Shown here: piece after piece, positions 1-12,755 of the stretch
Layout: each line of letters starts with the position of its first letter
How positions within the stretch are numbered: the first letter of the stretch is position 1
Origin: Ciborinia camelliae
Lineage: Eukaryota > Ascomycota > Leotiomycetes > Helotiales > Sclerotiniaceae
Assembly (NCBI GenBank): GCA_025890175.1
Contig: JANPYM010000007.1
Location: forward strand, 984,487-1,048,486
Direction of reading: 5' to 3'
Length of the DNA: 64,000 nucleotides
Notes under the pieces: generated by a model
What the model was told of the DNA's origin: nothing
The model's database searches: none
The model's input: only the letters and a program-made list of their open reading frames with translations
Translations under genes and position numbers: made by a program

Positions 1-1976
1 TGATTTTTTTGGGGGGGGAAGGGGGGGGGGAAGAGGGAAGGGGGAAAGAAAGAAAGAAAGAGGCATGGGGCGATGGTAATTTTTAGCTTAGCTTAGCTTA
101 CCTTACCTTACCTTGTTTAGCAGAGGTTCTGTGCCATGATAGGTATGATTATGAAATGAAATGAAATGAAATGAAATAAAATGGCCTCGGGAAATGGGAC
201 AGCACAGGACAATGATAAAGAATTTACAATATACTACACTACACTACCTACCCAGCACCTCGTGATGAAAATGAAAATGAAAATGAAAATGGAATTATCG
301 TATAGCATAGCACTTGAAGCTGGCAATTTCGAAATCCTACATGTGATGATGTTATATATGGTGATGGATAATGGATGATGGATGATGGATTACGGATGAG
401 AAAAAGCGACGGATTATGGATTATGGATTACGGGTTACGGGTTACGGGTTTTATATATATATATACAGATTCGTGAATAAATAAATAAATGAAGGAATGG
501 AATCAATGGATGGATGGAATAAAAAGTATAAGTAGGGTATAATTATGAGATGGTATTCTGAGATAGGTAGGTAGGTAGGTAGGTAGGTAAGTAGGTACTA
601 GGGTAGATAGGTAGATAGATCGGTAACAATGGATTTCATTTTCATTTTCATTTTTATTTCATCGACTCAGGCTAAATTGTATTGTATTGTATTGGATGGA
701 ATTGTATTGGAATTATTTATTTGTTTTTTATTTATATCCGAATCCCAATCAATAGTTAGGTATATATACCTGTACACTCACCCATCCCCTCACTCATCCA
801 TCCATCCATCCATCCATCCATCCCCTTCATACCCACCTACCTACCTATTGTATGAATCGCAGTGCGAGTGTAAAGGAGAAGAGAATGGGGAAGGGGAGGG
901 GATGATGATGATGATGATGATGATGAAGATTAAAATAAAAATGAAGATATACATATCAAAGACTTGAACAATCTTCCCCATCCTCTCGGGTCTCCATCCC
1001 CATCATGATTCATGACCTTTGGAGACTGACATCATCATCATGCTGTATCATCATGCTGTATCATGTAGTATTAATATCTATCTACCTACCTACCTAATCA
1101 AAGCAGGTAGATAGGTAGGTATATAAATAGATAAGTAGGTAGCAAAAGTATGTATACCTACGTAATAAACGGACCGGACCGATTAAAGTACTTACATATG
1201 TAGACTACTTACATACATACCTACTTACATACATACCTTATCTAGATAGTCAAGTATACAAGTATATATAAAAAATCAAACCCAAAAAACAAAACAAAAC
1301 AAAATAAATAAATAAACCAAATTAAAAATATAAATAAATAAATATCAAACATCCCTCCCTCTTTCCCTTCCATACGAAAAAGCAGAAGACAGACACACCA
1401 GACCAATCCCACACTACACTACACCACACCACACCACACCAACAAGAAAGAGACATCCACCCACCACCCATCACCTATCCATCCACCCATCCATAAAAAC
1501 AAACGATCAATCAGTCCAGTTCAGAAGATCAGATCTCGAATACGTAGTACGTAGTCCAAGTATGTATTTCAAGTTGTATGTCCTATACATCAAAAGCGGT
1601 ACCATATATCAAAAGTTGTACTATACATCAAAAGCGGTACCATACATCAAAAGTTGTACTATACATCAAAAGTTGTACTATACATCAAAAGTTGTACCAT
1701 ACATCAAAAGTTGTACTATACATCAAGCTATACATTGTACCATACATCAAAAGCGGTACCCCAAGCATAAGGAAAAGCTGATGTTGATCATTGGGGGTTT
1801 GGGAGGGAATTTGATCACTCGATCGAAAGTTATATGTTGTGTTGTGTAGAGAGGAAGGAAGGAGGGAAGGAAAGCAAGGAAGGAGGTTCGGAAGAGGAAG
1901 AAAGGAGGTTCGGAAGAGGAAGAGGAAGGAAAGAAGGGAAGAAGGTTCGGAAGAGGAAGATATGGAAATAGGATTT

Positions 1977-2010
<34 letters not shown>

Positions 2011-5000
2011 TATACCTAGGTATGTATGCATGGATGGAATTGAAAACATATGTTTTTACTAGGTAGGTAGGTAGGTAGGTAGGTACGATGGCATCGATCT
2101 ATAACTTAATAAAAAGATGATAAAAAGATGATGAACTATCTAGTATGTATTTAGGTATCTAGGTAGATAACTGGGCTCTTCAATTACCCTAGGTAGGTTA
2201 GGTAGGTAGGTAGGTGGGTGATAAATATAATGAATATAATGTAGTGTGATGAGTAAATGAATGATTTTATCAAACAATAAATAAACAAACAAACAAACAA
2301 ATAGACAGTTTATCAAAATATCTATCTCACTGCCTTCTTCTCTACCTCCCTTTCTATCCACCTTCTTTACTATCTAGCTACCTATCTAAACAGCATCCAT
2401 ATCCATATCCATACCAATATAAATATAAAATAAACAAAGATCTACCTATATACATACATACATGCAACCAGCCAACCCCAGAGAAATTTCCGCTCGGTCC
2501 GTTGATGGTAGATGTAACCCTATCTAGGTATCTACCTACATCCATCCATGGTAGATGTAACCCTACATCCATCCATCCATACATCCATACCTACATATAA
2601 TATTATCCGAAAACCAGCCAACATGGCATAGGTACCTAGGTAGGTATGAATCAACTGATTCCATTACTTGGGTTACTTTAGTCCACGGGTATGTATGTAC
2701 TATGTATGTCTCGAAATTAAAAATCCGGGGTAAAACAAACACATCCCAAACTCCAAACCCCAAACTCAACCCTGTAGTCTCACTTACCAAACTAATTTAA
2801 GGTAGATGATGGAATGATGAAATGATGAAATGGTGCATTAATACGATGTTTCAAAATCTTAATGTCTATGCTGCGGTACCTACCTAGGACCTAGTATCTA
2901 CCTAGTATCTAGTATTTAGTATCTAGCCCGAAATATATATACATATATACATATATATATATAATTTTCTTTTATTGTATTAATGATTATCTATCTATAA
3001 AAAAGAGAATGGGAATGGGAATGGGAATGGGTATTGGATCTACAATCTATATCATATCATACTATACCATAATGGTCCATATCATATAATTACCTATCTA
3101 CCTAATATATACAGCCAGCCATCCAGCCAGCTAATCACAATAACAATATATATACAACCTTACTTACTTACTTAAAAGCCAGCCAGCCAGCCAGCCAGTC
3201 AGCCAGTCAGTCATCTCCTCTCCTCTCTTCTCTCCCCTCCTCTCAAGATATAATCCTCACTCTCATCCTAATCCTCATTCTCATTCTCATCATTCTCATA
3301 CTCCAAATAGGAATTCATGATATCCACGCATGCATGTATACCTACATACATATATACATAAACCTCCAGCTTGCATGGACCCAAACTTCCCCTGGTTTTT
3401 ATCTTGTTTTGTTTGATTTTGGCGAATAGGTAGGTAGGTAGGTAGATAGATAGATAGGTACTAATAATTAGATACAAACTTCTAATCTTTAAACAATATC
3501 GTGGCAATAATCATGGTATAAAATATCTAGGTAGGTATATACCCTAGCCGTAGTGTATGTATCTATATACTATATATACCTATATATATATATAAATATA
3601 TAGATATATATCTACCTACTCCCGAATATCCATACGTGCATACATGAAATATCTATTTAAACCGGATGGGATGGGATATGATATGATATGATATGATAGG
3701 GAACTGAAGAATAGGTAGGTAGGTAGGTAGGTAGGTACCTACATAGGTAGTTACAACATACATCATACATACCCGTACGTACATACATACATATATATAT
3801 ATATATACATACATACACCCTCCCTTTGGAAGAATGATGGATATGCATGATGGATGTGGATGATGGATATGCATGATGGATGTGGATGATGGATGTGGAT
3901 GGGTGTGCTGTGATGTACTCACGAGAATGATGATGGATGGATGATGGATGGATGATATATCGATGGAGGGGAGGATGCGATGGGATGCGATGGGATGGGG
4001 ATAAAATCGCGCATTGCATTGGGCATAAATACTAGGTAGGTAGGTAGGTAATACTACTGTACTGTACTGTACTGTATCAATGGGATTGTATTGTATTGTA
4101 TAGTACGCAAGAGATACATACATACATAGGTAGAGATAGATAGAGATAAGTAGAGATAGAGATGGGTACCTAAGTACTCTAATAGACCGATCCGGTGTGT
4201 AGGTAGGTATGTAGATGTTTTTGTACTCCTCTCATTCCATCCTATCCTACATGAATAATTATTAACTTAGAAACTTAGAAACTTAGAAACTAAGGTTAGA
4301 AACTTATAAAGAAGAAAAATTATCCCCCAGAAAAGTTAGCTCAAAACTAATAACAATAATAATAATGCCATATTTATTAATATACCATACCATACCATAC
4401 CCACCCAACACAAAAGAACCTTAGAAAAAGAAATGTGAAACGACAACGATCTTGGAAATACCTACTAGATAAATAAGTTTATGGAGAGGAGGTATGACCA
4501 AAAGATGATCAATTCCAGGTTATCAAACCTCGGATACGATAACCTAACCAAACCTAACCTAACACCACCTCACCTTTGGAACCTCACGCCATGCCATATG
4601 GATTATTGATTAACGAACGAACGGATGGATGGATGGTTTGTTTGTTGGGTCTTTGTTGGGTCACTGGGTGTGTGTGGGTGAGGTGATGCATAATGAAACA
4701 CACATATAGGTATTGGTAGGTACTGGTAGGTACTCGAGTAGATAGGTAGGTAGGTAGGTATTAGGTAGGTAGGGATGGATTTTGAATTATCTGCATTTTT
4801 ATATATATAATCAGTTTTTACCTATATAGTAATATAGTAAGATAGTAATGTTAATTAATAAGGTCTAAGGTAGGTAGGTAGATAAATGGTTTATTTATTA
4901 ATAATAATACCCAGTAGAGACTAGAAGACTATCTAGATAAACCTTCTCACCTCCAGCTTAACCAACAAGGTCGGCAAAGACCAGGAAGCGTGTATGAGTT

Positions 5001-6827
5001 ATCCAAACATTCGAAATCTAATTTGTCGGTAGACTATAGGATATAGAATAATAATAAATGAATGAATGAATGATTGAATCACAATAATGTGGTGATGGGT
5101 ATAGCGAGGGATACAAGGATTTTACAAGAGGCTCAAAAGTTAAAGAGAGGCTTAAGATCTCAAATCTCTTAATCACCTTGGAACGCGTCGGTTTGGCTTG
5201 GGTTTGCATCTTGACCCTGTCGTATATGTCGAGGGAGGGAGGTGTGTATGGTGGTTTTCATCGCCTGCACTGCTGCAGGTTTTGTTCATCATGTATGTAT
5301 GTAGTATGTATGTACAGTAGTATGTAGTATGTATGTAGTATGTACCTAGGTAGATAGATAGATATGGAGAGATGTACATGGATGGGACCACGATCCAACC
5401 AACCAACCAACCAACCAGAGGAAAGAGCATGAACACGATATCGAGACATATCGAGACATCTCAATAATAAATGGGAAAAGTTCCAACGTCCACCCTCACC
5501 AACCCAACCCAACCACTTGAAATACCTCTTCCCACTTTCCGAAATCATCCCAATCTCTATCGCAAATCAGCACCTGCCTGTACCAAGTTAGGTTCCCAAC
5601 CTGACCGACCACTCATTCATCGTCATTGGGCCTTGAATCCTTATCTGAGGTCCCTTCCCTTCTCTTCTTGATCTTTATCAATCACCTCGTAAATGTCTTA
5701 GAATTTCACTCCACCGCCAGCCATTATTATTATGGTGGTTGTGTCTCCATCCTTCTCCATATCCTTTTCTTTTTTTTTAAACTTTCTTGTATTTTCACTT
5801 CTTGCTGATGAATTGTTGGATGAGTCTGTATGTACTTATTACTACTCTGAGTCTATATACTTTTTGGTAACTTAAGGTTCGATCTACAGTATCTATCTAG
5901 TTTCTACAATATATCTAGTCTCTACAATGTATCTACTATCCACACACTCTTTACCCCATATGACCTTCCTTAACATTCATCCAGGGTCCTCTTATTCCCA
6001 AATACCCAATACCCAATACCCAATACCCAATCCCCAATCCTGTACCCAAATGATCCTTTTCGACGGCAGTTGCTAAGCTAATTAATCTAATCTGGCTAAT
6101 GTGGGTTAATCTCCACCGGATTTGGAGGTTGAAGGTTGTCGTCATATTGAAGGTAGTCAGACCTGGTCAAGACTGGAGATGCATTGGTACACCGCCCAAA
6201 CATGGGTGGTGGTGGTGGGAAACATTTAACTTCTCGAGTCCGGGTACCTTTATCCTCAACATCCTTACCTTCCTTACAATCCTTACACATCATAAACAAT
6301 GAAACTACTACTAGGTAAAGTATAAAAAAACATTTGGTTTACTCATTAAATATTAAATCTCTCAGTCTCGAAAGGTTGCTTCCTCTTCTCCTCTCTCCTC
6401 TTTCCTTCTTCTCATCTCTTCTCTTCTCTTATCAGTTGCATGATTGAATCTTTTTTGTAAGGTCACAAATAAACCCAAAATCTCTCCCGATTGAAAAGAT
6501 CTTCAATCATATCCAACTCATAATCGGGTTTCTGCCTTTCTGTCCCCCTCACTAACTCATTCCCCCTCCACCTTGGAATATTCATATATTCTTCATCATC
6601 CTATAAAGTCCTATATTCTTTTGCTTTTTTGTATGTCTTTTAGAGGCTACAAATCATTCTTATTATCCCTTACCTAAGTACCTATTAAGTCGAAAGCTTT
6701 CTCAACTTCTTCCAACCAGCCTCCCTCATAAGGCTGGTGAAACTTATTTGGTTTCGACTTCTAGACGGTACCCTCACCTGGAAATGATAAATTGATCTTT
6801 CCTCGTCTTCACTTTACGCCCATCAAC
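1..6827. repeat. Gene-free, microsatellite-dominated region
   Basis: No convincing gene is seen on either strand. About the first 5.4 kb is a mosaic of short tandem repeats: TAGG/CCTA tetramers (for example near 566-590, 2061-2086, 3712-3736 and 4744-4760), TATG/CATA tetramers (near 1980-2010), GATG trimers and tetramers, GAAAT and GCTTA pentamers (near 90-180), AATAAA hexamers, and a 19-bp minisatellite near 1585-1760. Open frames here are short, use repeat-encoded peptides and lack splice signals in a coding context. From about 5.4 to 6.8 kb the sequence is less repetitive and pyrimidine-rich on the + strand, as expected for a promoter and long 5' leader of the MFS gene at 6828. Confidence 0.85.
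1585..1760. repeat. 19-bp minisatellite
   Basis: Eight to nine imperfect copies of a unit close to ACATCAAAAGTTGTACTAT stand head to tail. Variants alternate TTGTACTAT with GCGGTACCAT. Two overlapping frames stay open through it only because the unit has no stop in them, so I do not call a gene. Confidence 0.8.
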
Positions 6828-9302
6828 ATGGTTGATGATCCTATTAGAGATATCTCCCCACGGGGTATACCTTCAGAACCACGCTCATTCTTCACTCGAA
6901 ATTCGGCTTCAAACTCCCCCGCTCATGAAAAGGAAGATGGGGATTTGGAGGACTTGGATGTCAAGCTTCGACCTTCCAAATGGAGTATGGGGATGTTAAA
7001 TGTGCCTGATACTCATGAAGTTCCAGGTAAGACTTCTAGACAACCTTCCCACATGTCATGCAATATCTAATGAATCAATTATCTAGGTTCGATCCTTTTA
7101 CTCACAGGAAAACGAAATGAGCCATTAGGTTTGCGAAATGCCCCAGCTAGAACTTCAACATCTACACTTCCACCTCAAACTCCATATGATAGAAGCCGTG
7201 CAACATCAATCTCTGAAAAGAAATTGACGAAAGATGGGTCGACTGTTTTGGATCCTCAACCGGAAGAATCTAGTAATGATCCTTTAAATTGGCCAATGTG
7301 GAGAAGAGATGCAGCATTACTTTCCCTCGGATTATATTGCATGTTGGGAGGTGGCATGACACCAATTTTAGCGGCCGGATTCACCAATGTTGCATCTACA
7401 TATGACGTTACCACTGCCGATGTTGCACTCACCACTGGATTGTTCATGATGGGTCTTGGGATTGGCTCAGTATTTGCTTCACCCACAGCAATCTTATACG
7501 GAAAACGTCCAGTGTACCTTGCAGGAGCAATTCTTTTCATCCTTTCCAATATCTGGTGCGCGGTTTCACCTAAATATATTTCCCTTCTCGTAGCCAGGAT
7601 CGTTCAGGGTATTGCATTGAGTCCAGTCGAATGCTTACCATCTGCTACCATCGCCGAGATATTCTTTTTACACGAACGTGCTTATCGTATCGGAATTTAT
7701 ACTTTGTTACTTCTTGGAGGAAAGAATTTGATACCACTTGTCAGTGCCGCGATCATTCAATCATTCGGTTGGAGATGGGTATTTTGGATTGTTTCTATGA
7801 TTGCTGGCTTTTGTTGGATACTTCTCTTCTTCTTTGTGCCCGAAACATTTTGGGATCGAACACCAAGACCTAAGAGAGCTCGATCTAAAAACCAAAGCCG
7901 AAAAAGTTCTAACATATCACAAATCATCCATCGATTCGGATCATTGAGAAGTTCAAAAGTTGATGTGTCTCATCAACTTGATGGAAATGAAGGAGAACCA
8001 CAATCGATGAGATCTCCTACAATCCAAATGGGACCAGCTGAACCTACTCGAAGTTTGCACGTTGGTTTCGTTCCGGATGATTTGAATTCAGATTCAACTT
8101 CAACGAAGAATGATGATGAAGATAAAGAAGAACATAAGGATTCTATCACTAGACCTACAAGCCCTCTCACCAGACCTAATCATCTAGATCTTCCAGCTTC
8201 AGGTGAGTACTTATTTTCTCAAAATAACTTCAACATTAGACTAATCACATCTCATGTAGCACGAGTATCATTTGATCCTAATTCGACTCGACCGACTAGT
8301 CATGATGTTAACTTTGAATATCCCGTCGAATCTTCAATGCCTGTACCTACTTTACATAATTTCAACTCACCATACTATAGTAATATCGACAAGTCAGGAG
8401 GAAACTATGTTGATAGAGGTCGTTCAATCGAAAGAGATCATTCAAATCCAACCCTTCGAGAGATTGAAGACGGAACTCCACTTCGTGATCTATCCCTTGG
8501 TCCACAATATACTCGAGAACTTCGAGAGGCCCCAACACAAACATTCATACAACAACTCAAGGTTTGGAATGGTCGTTTGAGTAAAGATAAATGGTTTATA
8601 GTCGCCATTCGTCCCTTTATCCTCTTCACATACCCAGCGGTTTTATGGTCTTCAATTGTCTATGCTTGTTCGATAGGATGGCTCATCGTTCTCTCTGAAT
8701 CCGTCGCCGTCATCTACCGAACCAAAGAAACTTATAATTTCTCGGCTCTCTCTACAGGACTCGTCTATCTCTCTCCATTCATTGGTGGTGTACTCGGTAC
8801 GGCAGTCGCAGGCAAAGTCAGCGATATTATTGTCCGCGCCATGTCTCGTCGCAATGGAGGTCTCTACGAACCAGAATTCCGTCTCATCATGGCAATACCC
8901 GTGGCCATCACCACGGTCATTGGACTTATGGGATTCGGTTGGTCGGCTCAAGTTCATGATAAATGGATCGTGCCCACGATCTTCTTCGGCATCATCTCGT
9001 TTGGATGTTCACTCGGGTCGACGACGGCCATCACATTTTGCGTGGATAGCTATCGACAATATGCCGGCGAGGCGTTGGTCACGTTGAACTTTAGCAAGAA
9101 TATCTTTCATGGGTTGGTCTTTAGCTTGTTCTTCACGCGGTGGTTGGAGGGGACGGGGAGTCGCACGGTTTTTATCTGGTTGGGGGTTATTCAGTTGGGG
9201 TGTATGGCGGCTACGGTGCCGATGTATGTTTTTGGGAAGAGGGCGAGGATGTGGACGGTTAGGAAGAATTGGATTGAGAGGGTTGGGGAGAGGTGGGGAT
9301 AG
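6828..9302 (+). CDS. MFS transporter, HOL1/DHA1-like (drug:H+ antiporter type)
   Basis: Proposed exons 6828-7026, 7087-8202 and 8260-9302 give 785 aa. Intron 1 (60 nt, GTAAGA..CTAG) joins a codon cleanly, and intron 2 (57 nt, GTGAGT..CTAATC..TGTAG) is stop-free and a multiple of three. The cytosolic N-terminus has the D-P-L-N-W-P signature at about 131-136 that precedes the first helix in fungal HOL1-like carriers. Two blocks of six hydrophobic helices (about 138-325 and 560-770) flank a long hydrophilic, serine- and charge-rich loop, which is larger than usual. The family moves drugs, polyamines or other small molecules out across the plasma membrane by proton exchange; the substrate cannot be read from sequence. 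The ATG at 6828 is the first in frame. Late codons (after about 8950) are more GC-rich than the start. Confidence 0.9.
8203..8259 (+). other. Stop-free 57-nt intron in the MFS gene
   Basis: It begins GTGAGT, has CTAATC about 18 nt before the end and finishes TGTAG. Reading through adds 19 residues in frame, while splicing replaces them with a single alanine codon junction. It lies in the cytosolic central loop, so both forms could fold. Confidence 0.7.
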
Positions 9303-10071
9303 ATAGATTGGTTGGTGGGGTGGGGTGGAATGGGTTTGGTGTGGTGTGGTGTGAGTAGAAGAATAGAAGAATGATTTGGAATGGCTTGGATTGAAATGGA
9401 TTGGTCTGGTCTGGTCTGGTTTGGATTGGAATGCATTGGAATACATTGGAAAGGAATACATTAGGAATAAGATGGGATGGATGAATGAATGGATGGATGA
9501 ATGGATGGAAGGGAGGGAGGGATTTCTTTTATAGAAGTTCGGTACCTACTTACCTATTATAGATAGGTACTTGTTCTTTTTCTGGTCCTGGCTCTTGTCG
9601 TTTAGCGCTGGCGTTTTGGGATGGCATGGTTTGGTTTGGTATGGGATGGTATGGGATTGGAGGGATTGGAGGGATTGGAGGGATGGGAGGGATTGGATTG
9701 GAGGGATGGGATTCTTATGACTTGGTTATGGTTATACATTTGGTTATGATGGGAGATGGATGGATGGGAGATGAAGGGGAGATGAATGGATGAGAGGGAG
9801 AAATAAGTGTGTTGGAGAGTTGAATTGAATGATTGAATGATTGAGTTGAAAATGGATTGAATGATTGAATTGAATGAATGAAAATGGATTGAATGAATTG
9901 ATGATGTGAATTGAATTGGGTAGTGAATAAGTGAATTGGGTGGTTAAATGAGTGAATGAATGAGTGAATGAATGAGCGGGCGGGAGGTAGGGAGGTAAGG
10001 AGGTAGGGAGGGTGAGATGGGAGGGAGGAAGGGATGAGTAGATGGGTAGATATCTAGGTATAATAAATATT

Positions 10072-10206
10072 TCTTTTTCCCTTTTTCCCTTTTTCCCTTT
10101 TTCCCTTTTTCCTTTTTTCCCTTTTTCCTTTTTTCCCTTTTTCCCTTTTTCCCTTTTTCCCTTTTTCCCTTTTTCCCTTTTTCCCTTTTTCCCTTTTTCC
10201 CTTTTT
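10072..10206. repeat. Polypyrimidine tandem repeat (TTTTTCCC unit)
   Basis: About 135 nt of nearly pure pyrimidine on the + strand, built from an 8-nt T5C3 unit with a few T6C2 variants. It is bordered on the left by TAGATATCTA and AAATATTT and on the right by AAATATTTAGATATCTA, so the same A/T words frame the tract in inverted order. Such tracts can form intramolecular triplexes. Confidence 0.85.
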
Positions 10207-11119
10207 TAAATATTTAGATATCTAAGGATCTAGATCTTATGGGTAAATGAGTAGTGGGATGGGATGAGGGAAGGGGGAAGGGGGAAGGGAAGGAGGGAGG
10301 TAGGGAGATAGGGAGGTAGGGAGGTAGGGAGGGGGAAGGGGGAAGGGGGAAGGGGGAAGGGGGAAGGGGGAAGGGGAGATGGGAGGGAGGAAGGAGGGGA
10401 AGGGGGAGGCTCAGAAGAAGAAGAAGAAAAAAGGGATAAGAAAAAGAATAAAGATGGGATGGGAAGAAGGTAAAAAAGATAAAAAGAGAGGGGTAGGGTC
10501 ATTTGATAAATTGATAAAAAGGAAGGTAGGGTGAGGTGGGAGGGAGGTGATAGGTAGATGGGTAGATGGATAGATAAATGGGTAGTTAAGCGAGTAGATG
10601 TTAGTGAAGGAGATAGATGGGTTGGGTAGATGGGTTGGGTTGGTTGATTGGTTGAATTGATTAGTTGGGTGGGTGGGTGGGTGAAGAGAAGTGAAGGGAA
10701 GGGAGGGGAAGGAAAAGGAAAAGGAAAGGAAAAGGAAAAAAGGGGGGAGTGAATAGTTTAGTGAGGTGAATAGATTAGTTTAGTGAAGAGAAGTGAAGGG
10801 GGGGAAGGGAAGTGAAAAAAGGGGGGAGTGAATAGTTGAGTGAATAGTTTAGTGAATAGTTTAGTGAATAGTTTAGTGAATAGTTTAGTGAATAGTGTTG
10901 GAATCACCATAGATGATATATATTATAGTATACAATGTATTCGATTCGATTTTCTAAAAACTATACTATAGATGATTTTATATAAGTCTGTTAGTGTATT
11001 GTTAGTATTGGCGTATTGTAGGTATGGTATGTGATTTATCTAATAATTGGATTAATAAATATGTTGATAGATTAGTAGATAGATTAATAAGTTGATTAGT
11101 AGATTAGTAGATTAATAAA

Positions 11120-11270
11120 TAAAAATAAATAATATAAATAAAAATAATCAATATAAATAAAAATAAATAATATAAATAAAAATAAATAATATAAATAAAA
11201 ATAAATAATATAAATAAAAATAAATAATATAAATAAAAATAAATAATATAAATAAAAATAAATAATATAG
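11120..11270. repeat. 19-bp A/T minisatellite
   Basis: About seven to eight copies of a unit close to AAAAATAAATAATATAAAT run head to tail with almost no divergence. No coding content. Confidence 0.8.
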
Positions 11271-12755
11271 AAATAGAGATGAAAATAAAAGGTTGAGTAT
11301 ATAGGTATACAGGGGAGAAAAATACTTGAGTATATAGGGAGAAGGTTATTTAGAATCTCCAGCTATCTTTCATTTTATTTCATTTTATCTCATTTCTCCA
11401 AGTTAAGTGAAGTTTCCTATAGAGAAGAAAAAGAGTTGGAGAAAAAAGAAAAAAGAATATAGGAATTAAATTAAATAATTGAATCTCCATCTTCTTCCTT
11501 CGAGTTACTCCTAAGTCCTAAGTTCTCCCTCGGCTAATAAGGTGAAAAGAATATCCTTTCCTCCTTCCCCCCTTTCCTTGGGTGGATAGTTGATATACGA
11601 TATACGATACTTGATTTTCTATATTCTATTTTCTATACTCAATACTAATAGAGTAGATAGAATATTATTCATCGGGTCAAATCAGATCAGATTGTATTAT
11701 GTTATGTTATATTATATTTTATTGTATCCTACTATTCTACTATCCATCTACTCACCTACTCACCTACTCACCTACATATCTCATTAATCGATCCATCTCC
11801 TTGAATTGTTTCTTGTTAAATTAAATATCTAAATAGATAAATAAATAGATATCTACCTACCTATTTATTCATCTATCTACCTATCTATCTACCTATCTAA
11901 ATAAACAGATAAACAGATAAACGAAAGAAAAGTTATCTATCATTCCATCCCATCAACCTACCAACCCACTCATCCAACCCACTCATCCAACCCACCATTC
12001 CATACATCCCACCATCCAATAGCTAACCAACCAACCAATACAATAGTCAGGAATCAAAGAATCAAAGAATCAAAGAAAGAATCAAAGAATAAAGAGTACT
12101 CCAAACATATAGAAATCATAATCACAACAATAAAATCATTTCATTTCATTCCTTCCATCTTCCTTCCATCTCCATCTTCCTTCCATCTCCAGCTACCTAC
12201 TCATGTATCCCTCCATCCTCATCCCTTATATATTATAAACAAAAAGTAATACAACCCAACCCAACACAACCCAACCCAACCCAACCCAACCCAACCATCT
12301 CCGCATTTCGAGAAATTCCCTTCCCTTCCCTTCCCTTCCCATTCCCTTCCACCCCCCCCAACCCCCTAAACCTCAAGCCCCCCAAGCCCCCCAATCCCAA
12401 CCCCCAACCCCCACCCGGAGACAGAGACAGAGAAAAAAAAAGACAAAAACCGATAGACGTTGGTTACATCACATACCATAAAAAACAAAGCAAAAAGGTG
12501 TATTTTACAGACGAAAAAGGGGGGGGCGGAGATGAATTGATTGAATTGAATTGTATTGAATTGTATTGTATTTTATTGTTATTACATGAAATGGGAATGG
12601 ATGGGAATCGATGGGATTAGAACTCAAGGATCCAGAGGAAATAAATTTGTGAATTGAAAGTTGTAGCTAGCTAGCAATCTAGCAATCAATCAAGCTAGCC
12701 AGCAATCCATCAAGCTAGCCAGCAAGCAAGCAAACCAGCCAGCCAACCAGCAAAC

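Larger units (their letters stand above)
9303..12755. repeat. Repeat-rich convergent intergenic region
   Basis: The 3.4 kb between the MFS and GDT1 stop codons holds no gene I can support. It contains GGATTGGAGG-type repeats (near 9640-9720), GAATGAAT/GATTGAAT tetramers (9800-9970), a polypyrimidine block (10072-10206), polypurine GGGAAGGG repeats (10255-10440), a 12-bp TTTAGTGAATAG repeat (near 10845-10900), a 19-bp A/T unit (near 11120-11270), and CCCAA and CCTTCC repeats near GDT1 (12250-12420). Confidence 0.85.

Noticed and set aside
426..450. GGGTTAC repeats resembling telomere sequence
   Set aside because: The unit is a drifted form of neighbouring GGATTAC/GGATTAT microsatellite and is not TTAGGG; only three copies.
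3653..4123. 156-aa minus-strand frame with His/Pro/Ile runs
   Set aside because: It is the translation of TAGG, GATGG and TATG repeats; no protein-like composition outside the repeats.
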